A stretch of 47,421 nt of DNA. It comes from JAYEIA01 sp964472505 (GTDB lineage: Bacteria > Bacteroidota > Bacteroidia > Bacteroidales > JAADGE01). Each line of letters begins with the position of its first letter. Position 1 is the first letter of the stretch. Both the position numbers and the translations under genes were made by a program. Shown here piece by piece: positions 1 to 9,778 of this stretch. A model generated the notes under the pieces. The model made no database searches, was not told the origin of the DNA, and worked only from the letters and a program-made list of their open reading frames with translations. Location of the stretch: assembly GCA_964472505.1 (NCBI GenBank), contig CAYYQW010000023.1:1-47421 (forward strand), in the 5' to 3' direction.

Positions 1-122
1 TGATGACCCAATATTAAGGTGTCGTTGTGAACATTAAATTTCACACTTATCTCATAGCCTTGTCCGTAAAATGAAGAAATTCCAAAAAAGAACAAAACAA
101 ATATGGAAACTATATTTTTCAT
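1..122 (-). CDS. secreted protein, N-terminal fragment, probable DUF4369/thioredoxin-like
   Basis: Leftward reading frame starting with ATG at 122 and running off the left edge; 40 complete codons are visible. It opens with a Lys-Asn start, a hydrophobic stretch of about 14 residues and a G-Q cleavage-like site near residue 21, which is a typical Bacteroidota signal peptide. The next residues, GYEISVKFNVHNDTLILGHH, resemble the first beta strand of the DUF4369 domain that precedes TlpA/AhpC-type thioredoxin domains in secreted Bacteroidota proteins. That assignment is from memory of the family and rests on 20 residues, so only the presence of a secreted protein start is firm. The gene is divergent from the alpha-2-macroglobulin gene. 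The 263-base gap between them (123-385) is AT-rich and I see no further gene in it. Confidence 0.55.
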   Translation of the reverse strand, partial: MKNIVSIFVLFFFGISSFYGQGYEISVKFNVHNDTLILGH

Positions 123-385
123 TTTTCTTAAATTTTTAAATATTAAATTAAAATCGGTATGAAGTTTTTTCTGATAATATATAATCCGCATAAAAATCGG
201 CTGTCAAATTAAAAATCAGATATAAAGCCATACATTCATATTTAACGATGCGAAACTAATAATAATATAACAAACATAATTTTTTCACAGTGCTTTTAAC
301 TATTTTTAAAAAACTCATCAAATAATCTTATGGAAAAGCTCCGGCTTTATTATCTTTATAAAAAATATCTTAAATTATTACAGCC

Positions 386-3300
386 ATGAAAGATAAACTC
401 TTGCTTTTTGCTATTTTTGTTCTGATCTTCTCCTTAAAAATCAACTACATGCAAGCACAAACTTATGAATCTCTTTGGAAAGAGGTTGAGAAAAAAGAAA
501 ATGACAATTTACCAAAATCAGCCTATGAAGCTGCAGACAAAATTTACATAAAAGCATCCGCTGAAAAAAATGCTCCGCAGCTTCTGAAATCTTTTATATA
601 CCGAATGAAATTTGAGAATGAGTATAAGGAAGATGCCTTTGAATCCTTAATAAGCGAACTGGATTCCACCGCCAAAAAAGCTGAGTTCCCCGAAAAAGCC
701 ATTATGCACTCCATGCTGGCCGATATGTATTTAATGTATTATCAATCAAATCGTTATAAATTCATCAACCGATCCAATACCGTGAATTTTGATAATGACG
801 ATATAAAAACTTGGACTTTAGACTATCTGGCAAGCCAAGTAATCGGCGAATATCAAAAATCATTGGAAAACAAAGACGCTCTGCAAAAAATTCCGGTAAA
901 CAAATTTGATTTACTCCTTACCGGAAATAAAAAAGAACTACGCCCCACTTTGTATGATTTTCTGGCTCATAAAGCTTTGGATGTTTTTCGGCAAACCGAA
1001 CTTTCCCTGACAAAACCAATTGAATATTTTGAAATTTCGGATGATTATTTCTTCCAAACAGCTCAGCGTTTTGTAGAAAACTCATTTGAAACCAATGACA
1101 CGCTTTCATTTCAGTATCAGTCCGTTCGTATTTTTAAAGACTTGCTGAGTTTTCGGTTGAAAGACCGAGATGATATTGAAGCCCTGATTGATACCGACCT
1201 GCGACGCCTCAAGTATGTTTACGATAAATCCGTAAATCCCGAAAAAAACCAACTGTATCTGCGCACGCTTCAAACCCTTCAAAAACAATATCCGCTTGAG
1301 CCCGCTGTAGCCGAAGTAAGATTTGCCATTGCTGAATATTATTTTGAAAACGCTTCACTATACACCCCCGGAAAAGAATCTACCGCAGAATTTAAAAATT
1401 ACCGAAAAAAAGCACATGAAATCTGCTCAGGCATAATTTCCGAATATCCGAAAACCGAAGCGGCCGATAAAGCCAAAGGTTTAATTAGTCGAATTGTAAC
1501 TCACAATCTGCAAATTAAACATGAAACGGTAGTGATGCCCGGCAAAAAATTTCCGGTAAAATTGGATTACAAAAATACCGAAAAAGTACATATTCGCGTA
1601 GCTGCCATTGACAGAGACGAATACAAAAAAATCAATGAAAAATACTACGGCTACGAACGATACGATGCCCTGTTTAAAAAATCGGAAGCAGTCAATGAGT
1701 TTTCCAAAGAACTACCAGAAGACCCGGACTTCAATCAACATTCCGTCCAAGTCATCCTTGAAGAATTGCCCGTTGGCTTTTACATAATTTTTGCCTCCGA
1801 CAACGAAAAATTCTCTTATAATAAAGCCCTCGCAAATTATTCCGACCTGACGGTTTCCAATCTGGCTTTTGCAAAACAAAGAAACAAAGATAATTCCTAC
1901 ACATTTATAGTATTTGACAGAACCGACGGCAAACCTCTGGAAGGAGTTAAATGTGATGTTCTGACAAGAAAATACAGCGGAGTACTCAGTAAATACGTAA
2001 CGGATAAAAAAGGCAGCTTAACTACCGACGAAAACGGCATGATTAAACTGAAATCCAATTTTGACCGCTCCGAATCTGTTTTCTTGGAATACCATTACAA
2101 AGATGATTTTTTAAGTTCCGAAAGCAGCTACTACCTCTACGGCGGCTCAAACAATGAAAATGCTTCGATAAATACTAAGATTTTTACCGACCGTGCCATT
2201 TATCGCCCCGGACAAACCATTCATTTTAAAGGGCTTGTATTAAGAAGCAAAGGCGAGCACACCCAAATAGTTCCCATATATACTGAAACGGTAGCACTTT
2301 TAGACCCGAATTACCAAGAAGTCAGTAAAATAGAATTGACCACCAACGAATTTGGCACTTACAGCGGCAGTTTTGATATTCCAAAAAACCTGCGCAACGG
2401 CAGTTTTATTGTTCAAGCTCACAACGGAAGCCTATCGGTAAAAGTGGAAGAATATAAACGTCCGAAATTTGAAACCGAGCTCTTGCCCTTCGACGGCAAT
2501 TACCTCTTGTCGGATAAAATTCCCGTAAAAGGAAAAGCCATAAGTTTTTCCGGAGCTCCTTTAAGCAATGCAAAAGTCCAATACCGCATCAAGCGCAGCC
2601 CCCGCTGGCGAGGTTGGTGGTCTTATTACATTCGTGAACAGGAAACTGAAATAGCACACGGCACCTGCGAAACCAACGATAAAGGAATCTATGAATTTGA
2701 TTTTACCGCTGTGCCCGACCGCAGTATAAAGAAAAGCCCCTATCTGGCTTTCAACTACTCCATAAGCATTGACGTAACCGACATAAACGGAGAAACCCAA
2801 AGCACTTCCGGAAATATTCAAGTAGGATATCGCGCTTTAAGCATCGGTACAAATATTTCCGAAAATATTGATATTCAACAGTTAAAAGAAAAACCTAAAA
2901 GCGCTTCAATTCAAATAATTACACAAAACTTAAACGGAGAATTCATACCCGCTTCCGGTTCCGTGAAAGTATATCAACTTAAAACTCCCGATATTATTCA
3001 TAAAGAAAGCTATTGGGAAACCACCGATAAACATTTGTACACACAAGAAGAATGGGAAAAAGCCTTAACCGGGCACCTGTTTGAAAATGAAAACAATGCT
3101 CTAAATTTTGAGAAGGAAAAATTGGTTTATGAAGGCCGCTTTAATACAGAAGCAAATAAATCGCTTGACTTTTCTTTTTTAAAAGACAAGCCCCAAGGAA
3201 GATACCTGATTGAATTAGAGTCGAAAGATGCCTTTGATAACGCTGTATCCGATAAAAGCTTTTTTACATTAATTGACTCTGAGAGTAAAAAAATGCCGGC

Positions 3301-6300
3301 TGCCCTACCCTTTCATTTTAAAGTCTTAAACAGCCAATGCGAGCCCGGCCAAAAGGCGGAATTTCTGATAGGAACGTCTTACAAAAATGCACAGGTGCTT
3401 TATCAAATCGAGCATAAAAATGAAATTATAAAAGAAGAATTCATCAAACTCAATAACGAAACCAAGCGTATTGAAATCCCCGTAGAAGAAAAACATCGAG
3501 GGAATTTTTCGGTACATTTTACATTTGTTAAAGAAAATCGTTTTTACAACAAAAGTGAAATTATATGGGTGCCTTTTTCAAATAAAAAGTTGGACATTGA
3601 ATTCAGCACATTCAGAGACAAGCTGTTGCCCGGCCAAAAAGAAGAATGGCGAATAAGCATAAAAGATTCGGAAGGCCAAAAAGCCATTGCAGAGATGCTG
3701 GCCGGCATGTACGATGCATCTTTGGATCAATTTGTAGCCAATCATTGGTCACTGAGTATTTATCCAAACTTTTATACGCGTATGTCATGGTCGGGAGAAT
3801 ATTTCTCATCCGCTGCCGGCAGCCTGATGAAAAAAGATATGGATAACATTCATTATCCGTCAATAAGTTCTTACCAAACGTTTAATTGGTTCGGTTTTAG
3901 TTACTATACCTACCGCTCTCATGATATTTTGTATTCGCGCACGGCAGGCAAACCAAAATCCATGATACAAAAGGATCGTAAAACAGCCGAAGAGCCTATG
4001 CTTGATGAAGTTATGATACAGTCTGAAGAGAATGGCGAAACTTTCGGTGAAAAAGAAATCGCTGATTCCGATCGCGCCGACAACGACATAGTCCCCAAAG
4101 AAAGTTCCGATAAATCCGTTGATTTTGGCGATGTGAAAGTACGTACCAATTTCAACGAAACCGCTTTTTTCTATCCGCACTTACGCACCAATGAAAACGG
4201 CGAAATTGTTATCAGCTTTACCGTTCCGGAATCACTTACCAAATGGAAACTAATGACACTTTCGCACACCAAAGACCTTAAGTACGCTTTGCGCGAAAAA
4301 GAAATCATTACTCAAAAAGATTTAATGCTGCTGCCAAACAGCCCCCGCTTTTTCCGTGAAAACGATAAAATTACTTTTCCGGTAAAAATCAGCAGCCTCT
4401 CAAAAGAAACGCTCAAAGGGCAGGTTCAGTTAGAATTTATCGACCCCATTACCAACAAACCGATAAGCGGCATGTTTGCTTCGGGCGAAAAGCAAAACAA
4501 AAGCTTTAGCCTGAAACCCGAAGGCAATACCAATGTAGAATGGAACTTGCAAATACCGGAAGGGCTCGGTGCCGTTTCATACAAAGTAGTAGCCAAAGCC
4601 GGAAAATTCTCCGATGGTGAACAAAAAGCCATTCCCGTGCTGATTAACCGCATGTTGGTTACCGAATCATTGCCCTTACCGGTGAAAGGAAATTCAGAGA
4701 AAACTTTAGAGTTTGAAAAACTGATTAACTCCGGAAAATCAAACACGCTGAAACATCACAAACTTACGCTTGAATTCACATCCAACCCGGCTTGGTACGC
4801 CGTACAGGCACTGCCTTACATTATGGAATACCCCTACGAATGCAGCGAGCAAATATTCAGCCGCTTTTACGCCAACAGCTTGGCATCTTTTATTGCCAAT
4901 TCAGACCCAAAAATCGAACGGGTTTTTGAAGCTTGGCGAAGCACCGATACCGAGGCTTTAGTTTCTAATTTGGAAAAAAATGAAGAACTAAAATCCGTTC
5001 TTTTACAAGAAACCCCTTGGGTATTGGACGGTAAAGATGAGTCGGAACGAAAAAGACGAATCGGTGTGCTGTTTGATTTGAACCGCATGCAAAATGAAAA
5101 ACGAGAGAGTTTGGATAAACTGGCCAAAAATCAATACGCCAACGGCGGCTGGCCTTGGTTCAGCGGAATGCCGGAAAGCCGTTACATCACACAACACATT
5201 GTAACGGGCATGGGGCACTTAAAACATCTGAATGTCATTTCCAAAGACGATGATCAGATAAACCGTATGATCCGCAAAGCCATTGGATATTTGGATTCAA
5301 AAATAAAGTACGATTATGATCAGCTGAGAAAGCACTATACAGCCAAAGAAATGCAAGATGATCATCTCTCATACATAGCCGTGCACTATTTGTACGGAAG
5401 AAGCTTTTATACCGATCTTGCGATTCCGAATCAAAGCCGTGAAGCGGTTGATTACTTTAAGGAACAAGCCAAAAAATATTGGCAAAAACGTAATATGTAC
5501 AGCCAAGGCATGATTGCTTTAGCACTTCACCGAACCGATGATTCGGATGTCCCGAAAAAAATTGCCGCTTCGCTGTTGGAACACTCTACCACACACGAAG
5601 AGCTCGGCCGTTACTGGAAAAACAATGTAGGCGGTTGGTACTGGTATCAGGCACCTATTGAAACACAGGCTCTGATGATAGAAGTTTTTACGGAAGTTAC
5701 AGAGCAAGCCGAAACTGTAGAAGAACTTAAAATATGGCTGCTCAAACAAAAACAAACGCAAGACTGGAAAACCACCAAAGCCACAACCGAAGCTATTTAC
5801 GCCCTGTTGTTGCAAGGCACCGACCTCTTGGCAAGCGATGCCATTACCGAAGTTTATTTAGACAATAAACTTATTGACCCGAATAAAATTGACGGAATTC
5901 GTCCGCAAGCCGGCACCGGTTATTTCAAAACATCTTGGAGCGGTGGTGAAATTAAACCCGAAATGGGCCGGGTAAAACTGGTAAAAAAAGATAAAGGCAT
6001 TGCTTGGGGTGCGCTTTACTGGCAATACTTTGAGCAATTGGATAAAATTACACCCCATGAAACACCTTTGAGCTTGAAAAAGCAACTGTTTGTTGAACGC
6101 CAAACCGACCGAGGCCCGGTCATTGAACCCGTTTCAAAAACCGAACTCCAAGTCGGCGACAAAGTTATTGTACGCATTGAACTGCGCAGCGACCGCCGCA
6201 TGGAATACATACACCTGAAAGACATGCGAGCCTCCGGCTTTGAGCCGATTAATGTATTCTCACGCTACAAATACCAAGACGGTTTGGGCTACTACGAAAG

Positions 6301-6481
6301 CACCAAAGATGCTTCAACCAATTTCTTTATGGAACATCTGCCCAAAGGCACTTTTGTATTTGAATATGCATTACGCGTAGCTCACAAAGGCGATTTCTCA
6401 AACGGCATTACAACCATACAGTGTATGTACGCTCCGGAATTTACTTCTCATTCCGAAGGTGTGCGCGTAGAAGTAAAGTAA
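386..6481 (+). CDS. alpha-2-macroglobulin family protein with CxEQ thioester
   Basis: A 2031-residue secreted protein. Residues 1-24 form a signal peptide with no lipobox cysteine, so it is not the lipoprotein form seen in E. coli YfhM. After a helical N-terminal region, an MG2-like domain lies at about 595-690 (IYRPGQTIHFKG), an A2M-type domain at about 1255-1380 (PHLRTNENG...FTVPESLTKWK), an alpha-helical thioester domain at about 1460-1850 and a C-terminal beta domain to the end. The thioester motif C-S-E-Q is at residues 1486-1489 (4841-4852), so the covalent-trapping chemistry is probably retained. Members of the family trap attacking proteases after bait-region cleavage. The bait region is not evident here. 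Residues around 1205-1211 (MLDEVMI) resemble a TonB-plug start, but no barrel follows. No penicillin-binding protein 1C gene is adjacent. A terminator follows at 6504. Confidence 0.93.
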   Translation: MKDKLLLFAIFVLIFSLKINYMQAQTYESLWKEVEKKENDNLPKSAYEAADKIYIKASAEKNAPQLLKSFIYRMKFENEYKEDAFESLISELDSTAKKAEFPEKAIMHSMLADMYLMYYQSNRYKFINRSNTVNFDNDDIKTWTLDYLASQVIGEYQKSLENKDALQKIPVNKFDLLLTGNKKELRPTLYDFLAHKALDVFRQTELSLTKPIEYFEISDDYFFQTAQRFVENSFETNDTLSFQYQSVRIFKDLLSFRLKDRDDIEALIDTDLRRLKYVYDKSVNPEKNQLYLRTLQTLQKQYPLEPAVAEVRFAIAEYYFENASLYTPGKESTAEFKNYRKKAHEICSGIISEYPKTEAADKAKGLISRIVTHNLQIKHETVVMPGKKFPVKLDYKNTEKVHIRVAAIDRDEYKKINEKYYGYERYDALFKKSEAVNEFSKELPEDPDFNQHSVQVILEELPVGFYIIFASDNEKFSYNKALANYSDLTVSNLAFAKQRNKDNSYTFIVFDRTDGKPLEGVKCDVLTRKYSGVLSKYVTDKKGSLTTDENGMIKLKSNFDRSESVFLEYHYKDDFLSSESSYYLYGGSNNENASINTKIFTDRAIYRPGQTIHFKGLVLRSKGEHTQIVPIYTETVALLDPNYQEVSKIELTTNEFGTYSGSFDIPKNLRNGSFIVQAHNGSLSVKVEEYKRPKFETELLPFDGNYLLSDKIPVKGKAISFSGAPLSNAKVQYRIKRSPRWRGWWSYYIREQETEIAHGTCETNDKGIYEFDFTAVPDRSIKKSPYLAFNYSISIDVTDINGETQSTSGNIQVGYRALSIGTNISENIDIQQLKEKPKSASIQIITQNLNGEFIPASGSVKVYQLKTPDIIHKESYWETTDKHLYTQEEWEKALTGHLFENENNALNFEKEKLVYEGRFNTEANKSLDFSFLKDKPQGRYLIELESKDAFDNAVSDKSFFTLIDSESKKMPAALPFHFKVLNSQCEPGQKAEFLIGTSYKNAQVLYQIEHKNEIIKEEFIKLNNETKRIEIPVEEKHRGNFSVHFTFVKENRFYNKSEIIWVPFSNKKLDIEFSTFRDKLLPGQKEEWRISIKDSEGQKAIAEMLAGMYDASLDQFVANHWSLSIYPNFYTRMSWSGEYFSSAAGSLMKKDMDNIHYPSISSYQTFNWFGFSYYTYRSHDILYSRTAGKPKSMIQKDRKTAEEPMLDEVMIQSEENGETFGEKEIADSDRADNDIVPKESSDKSVDFGDVKVRTNFNETAFFYPHLRTNENGEIVISFTVPESLTKWKLMTLSHTKDLKYALREKEIITQKDLMLLPNSPRFFRENDKITFPVKISSLSKETLKGQVQLEFIDPITNKPISGMFASGEKQNKSFSLKPEGNTNVEWNLQIPEGLGAVSYKVVAKAGKFSDGEQKAIPVLINRMLVTESLPLPVKGNSEKTLEFEKLINSGKSNTLKHHKLTLEFTSNPAWYAVQALPYIMEYPYECSEQIFSRFYANSLASFIANSDPKIERVFEAWRSTDTEALVSNLEKNEELKSVLLQETPWVLDGKDESERKRRIGVLFDLNRMQNEKRESLDKLAKNQYANGGWPWFSGMPESRYITQHIVTGMGHLKHLNVISKDDDQINRMIRKAIGYLDSKIKYDYDQLRKHYTAKEMQDDHLSYIAVHYLYGRSFYTDLAIPNQSREAVDYFKEQAKKYWQKRNMYSQGMIALALHRTDDSDVPKKIAASLLEHSTTHEELGRYWKNNVGGWYWYQAPIETQALMIEVFTEVTEQAETVEELKIWLLKQKQTQDWKTTKATTEAIYALLLQGTDLLASDAITEVYLDNKLIDPNKIDGIRPQAGTGYFKTSWSGGEIKPEMGRVKLVKKDKGIAWGALYWQYFEQLDKITPHETPLSLKKQLFVERQTDRGPVIEPVSKTELQVGDKVIVRIELRSDRRMEYIHLKDMRASGFEPINVFSRYKYQDGLGYYESTKDASTNFFMEHLPKGTFVFEYALRVAHKGDFSNGITTIQCMYAPEFTSHSEGVRVEVK

Positions 6482-6503
6482 AAACAATAAAAGCATTTTT
6501 ATG

Positions 6504-6533
6504 AAGCCGCTTAGTTTTAAGCGGCTTTTTTTT
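6504..6533 (+). terminator. rho-independent terminator after alpha-2-macroglobulin gene
   Basis: Perfect 10-bp stem AAGCCGCTTA / TAAGCGGCTT (6504-6513 with 6518-6527), 4-base loop, then a run of T to 6533. It lies 22 bases after the stop codon. Confidence 0.92.
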
Positions 6534-6709
6534 AGTATTAACAAAAAGATTTTGTCTGAATTTTATCCGATTTTACCAATGTATTTATTTTCAACAAATT
6601 AAACCTGATAAAAAAAATTATCTATGAGCTATATTTTTTTGTTCCGTAAAAAAACTATCGCTTATTTCAGCCAAAACTTTTTAATCATTTAAAACCATCA
6701 AAAAGCTTT

Positions 6710-7735
6710 ATGAGAATAGGAATAATCATGGACAGCTGGGATAATATAAACCCAAAACGCGAATCGACCCTTAGAATAATTCGAGAATTAATGCTTCGGG
6801 GGCACGATACATCCGTAATTTTTCACAATAACCTGACCATTCGCGGGACTACGGTTTGGGCCTATGCCGGTGTTGTTACCAATAAACGTGTACCGGAAAA
6901 CTGTGAGCGCTTGTATTATGAAATTGAAATACAAAGAGAAATGCGCCGATTGCGCACTTACGATGCTCTGCTGCTACGCTCCGACCCGCCGATAGACAAC
7001 ATCATGCTTAACTTTTTAGACTCCATAAAAGGCGATGTTTTTATAATGAACGACATAGACGGCCTCAGAAAAGCCGGAAATAAAATCTACCCCGCCACCT
7101 TGGATGACCCGGGCCATACATTAATTCCCGTTACCCATGTATCAAAAGACAAAGATTATTTGAAAAGCGTCATTTTTGAAGACGAAAGCGACCGAATGAT
7201 AATGAAACCCTTAGACGCTTCCGGCGGAAAAGGCGTAATTATTTTGGAAAAAAGCGCCAAGAAAAATATCAATTCACTACTGGATTTTTATATTAACCGC
7301 GATGCCAAAACCAATTATGTAATCATACAGGAATACATTGAAGGTGCCGAAAATGGCGATACGCGCGTTTACATGCTAAACGGGAACATACTGGCGGCCA
7401 TGCGCCGTGTTCCCGCAGCCGATGATATGCGCTCTAATATACATGCCGGCGGATCGGTTGTTTTTCACGAACTAAGCGAGCGCGAAAAAGAAATTTGCAT
7501 GACCATAGGCCCAAAACTCATTGAAGACGGCTTATACTTTTCAGGCATAGATATCATAGGCGACAAAATTATTGAGGTAAACGTAACAAGCCCGGGAGGT
7601 TTTGATTTTATGAACCTTCATTTAGCAGTACCGCTGCAAAAATCCCTTATTGATTTTGTGGAAAAAGTAGTTAATGAAAAAGTAAACTTATATAGTAAAA
7701 AAGAAATTTTCAGAGATAATATACAAGATGTTTAA
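6710..7735 (+). CDS. GshB-like ATP-grasp amide ligase
   Basis: A 341-residue cytosolic enzyme with no signal peptide. The fold and motifs are those of prokaryotic glutathione synthetase: N-terminal MRIGIIMDSW, SDPPID at 91-96, MIMKPLDASGGKG (ATP-binding glycine loop) at 163-175, IIQEYIEGAENGDTR at 205-219, RSN.HAGG at 241-248 and the metal-binding IIEVNVTSPGG at 287-297. ATP-grasp enzymes join a carboxylate to an amine through an acyl phosphate. True glutathione synthetase needs gamma-glutamylcysteine made by GshA, and no gshA is visible here, so the substrate is unknown. The gene overlaps the next one by 8 bases (7728-7735) and the two are surely translated together. Genes of this type are commonly found beside DUF1704/QEGLA genes, which makes a joint function likely. 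Alternative reading: RimK-like ligase, but the SDPPID and RSN.HAGG motifs favour GshB. Confidence 0.85.
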   Translation: MRIGIIMDSWDNINPKRESTLRIIRELMLRGHDTSVIFHNNLTIRGTTVWAYAGVVTNKRVPENCERLYYEIEIQREMRRLRTYDALLLRSDPPIDNIMLNFLDSIKGDVFIMNDIDGLRKAGNKIYPATLDDPGHTLIPVTHVSKDKDYLKSVIFEDESDRMIMKPLDASGGKGVIILEKSAKKNINSLLDFYINRDAKTNYVIIQEYIEGAENGDTRVYMLNGNILAAMRRVPAADDMRSNIHAGGSVVFHELSEREKEICMTIGPKLIEDGLYFSGIDIIGDKIIEVNVTSPGGFDFMNLHLAVPLQKSLIDFVEKVVNEKVNLYSKKEIFRDNIQDV

Positions 7736-9728
7736 ATTAAGTACAGACAAAATAATTGCCAAAATAGAAAAAGGCGAAACCTTTGAAGCCCTGTCCAAAG
7801 ACAAATCGTTTCGCCTTAAAATTGAAGAGTACAATCCCTATTTGGGAGCTGCCGTACATAACGGCCACCGACTACGCAAAAGTTTGCAAAAAAAATGTTT
7901 ACTCTCTGATTATGAACGTTGGTTTGAAGAAGACCCGGAAACAGCCTCTTTTATATCTGCACTTCCCATGGTGATAGAAGCCAAAGACTCACGCTACGAA
8001 TACGACTTAAACCGAACACCCGAAGATGCCGTCTATTTGGATGAAGCCTGGGGTAAGAAGCTTTGGAAGAGTCCGCTGAGTGAAAAAGAAATCGCATCAA
8101 GTCGCAGCAAACACGATGATTTCTACCGCATAATTCATGCTTTGGTAAAAAAAACCGAAGAACTTTTCGGAGCCTGTCTGGTTTTTGATATTCACTCATA
8201 CAATTATAAGCGACGTACCGATTCATCCCCGGTTTTCAATATCGGAACCGAGCGTATTGACCAAAAAAAATTCGGAAAATATGCACTGTATTGGCAAAAA
8301 GAATTAAAAAAAATCAGCTTACCCAATATTGAAACCGGCTGCGAAATAAACGGCCCTTTCAAAGGCCGAGGTTATCTTCTGGAATATGTTCACTCCAAGT
8401 TTTCAAAGTCCTTGGTACTGGCTACCGAAATTAAAAAAGTGTATTGCGACGAGGCTACCGGTGAATACTTCCCCTTGGTAAGCAATGCACTTAAAGAAGG
8501 TATGAAAGAAGCCGTTCTGAATACCGCAAACTTTTTTGTAAAATACTTTACCGACTATAAACTCGACTCAAGAAGTGATCTGTTGGCCAATACCATGGAA
8601 GACGAAATTTTGAAAACGGACTCCCGGCTCTACGAGTTCACAAAAGATTTTAACCTGCTGCGATTTGTAAACCCGGTAAATTATGCCGAAGAAAAAAAGG
8701 CATTCTTTGATTCGGCCTATACTCAGAATCCAAATTTCATCTATCCGCAACTGAATATAGACCCTTTTGAGCTGAAAAGAGAGCTGTACAACTTGCCGGT
8801 TGAACGTATTCGCGATATCAACATTCAAATAATGTATCGAGATACGATTAATGCTTTTGCCGATAAAATTGATATGCTGGCAAGCTTGGGCAGCGAAAAA
8901 TTCATGTTCAACTCTTTCAGGTATTTTGGCGTACCCGATGAGCGGGTATTGAAAAATGCCGACTTTCTTATTCGTTGTCCCGATTACGAAACCAACGAAA
9001 AAAATTTAAGCTCGGAAGATGCTCTCGTAATTCTAAAAAAAACAGTGGATCATTACGGTTTTAATTGCAAACTTGAGCGTTCCAAAAACTTAGCCTCAAG
9101 GGCAATGGTGGATAATGTTAACAAGATTGTAAAAATCAGTCGGGGTGAAAAATTTACACAAAAAGAAATAGAAGCTTTGGCGCAGCACGAAATTGGGGTT
9201 CACATGCTTACAACCTACAATTCGGAAAATCAGACACTTAAAATTTTTAATATCGGCCTGCCGCTTAATACCAAAACTCAGGAAGGGCTGGCTTTGTTGA
9301 GCGAATTCCAATCCGGCACCATGAATATTGCCCGACTAAGACAATTAGGGGCACGTGTTCTGGGAATTGATCTAATGATAAACGGATACAATTTTCGTAA
9401 TATTTTTGACTACATGATGACGCATTACACCACTGATGAAAATGCAGCCTTTTCACTTGTAACAAGAATATTCAGAGGCGGCGGGTTCACCAAAGACTAT
9501 TTGTATCTCGACGGCTTTCGCGAAATGTTAGACTTCATACAAGAAGGGAAAGATCCTTCCGTTCTTTTGACCGGGAAAACAAACATCAAATATTTGGATA
9601 CCCTAACAGAAATGGCCGATCGCGAGTTAATTCAAAAACCCAAATACCTGACTGATGTTTTCAGTCAACCCGTAAAAGAGAACAACAGCATATTGAAATA
9701 CATTATCAACGGTATAAAAACGAATTAA
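7728..9728 (+). CDS. N-formylglutamate-amidohydrolase-like / DUF1704 (QEGLA) fusion
   Basis: A 666-residue cytosolic protein of two enzyme modules. Residues about 35-290 resemble N-formylglutamate amidohydrolase: VHNGHR at 43-48, YDLNR at 92-96 and FDIHSY at 153-158, which would supply zinc ligands and substrate contacts. Residues about 310-660 form a DUF1704 domain (named in databases 'flavohemoglobin expression-modulating QEGLA motif protein'). It carries HEIGVH at 487-492, an HExxxH zinc-peptidase motif, and QEGLA at 518-522 with the likely third ligand Glu. Human MATCAP (KIAA0895L), a DUF1704 protein, is a metallocarboxypeptidase that removes the last tyrosine of alpha-tubulin, so a carboxypeptidase activity here is a fair inference; the substrate is unknown. 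The ATG lies inside the end of the upstream ATP-grasp gene. The bidirectional terminator at 9779 follows. Confidence 0.85.
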   Translation: MFKLSTDKIIAKIEKGETFEALSKDKSFRLKIEEYNPYLGAAVHNGHRLRKSLQKKCLLSDYERWFEEDPETASFISALPMVIEAKDSRYEYDLNRTPEDAVYLDEAWGKKLWKSPLSEKEIASSRSKHDDFYRIIHALVKKTEELFGACLVFDIHSYNYKRRTDSSPVFNIGTERIDQKKFGKYALYWQKELKKISLPNIETGCEINGPFKGRGYLLEYVHSKFSKSLVLATEIKKVYCDEATGEYFPLVSNALKEGMKEAVLNTANFFVKYFTDYKLDSRSDLLANTMEDEILKTDSRLYEFTKDFNLLRFVNPVNYAEEKKAFFDSAYTQNPNFIYPQLNIDPFELKRELYNLPVERIRDINIQIMYRDTINAFADKIDMLASLGSEKFMFNSFRYFGVPDERVLKNADFLIRCPDYETNEKNLSSEDALVILKKTVDHYGFNCKLERSKNLASRAMVDNVNKIVKISRGEKFTQKEIEALAQHEIGVHMLTTYNSENQTLKIFNIGLPLNTKTQEGLALLSEFQSGTMNIARLRQLGARVLGIDLMINGYNFRNIFDYMMTHYTTDENAAFSLVTRIFRGGGFTKDYLYLDGFREMLDFIQEGKDPSVLLTGKTNIKYLDTLTEMADRELIQKPKYLTDVFSQPVKENNSILKYIINGIKTN

Positions 9729-9778
9729 GCCTGCAAGCTAAATTCCTAATTGACAGAATTCCTGTCCGAACGAAAATA

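Noticed and set aside
3995..4025. TonB-dependent receptor plug in the alpha-2-macroglobulin
   Set aside because: Only the short MLDEVMI-like stretch matches; no plug domain or barrel follows.
3860..4180. Long open frames opposite and inside the alpha-2-macroglobulin gene and other large genes
   Set aside because: They lie wholly within well-supported genes, lack recognisable protein patterns and are explained as frame shadows.
6710..7735. Calling the ATP-grasp gene gshB
   Set aside because: Motifs fit the GshB fold, but there is no gshA and the DUF1704 partner points to a different or unknown substrate.
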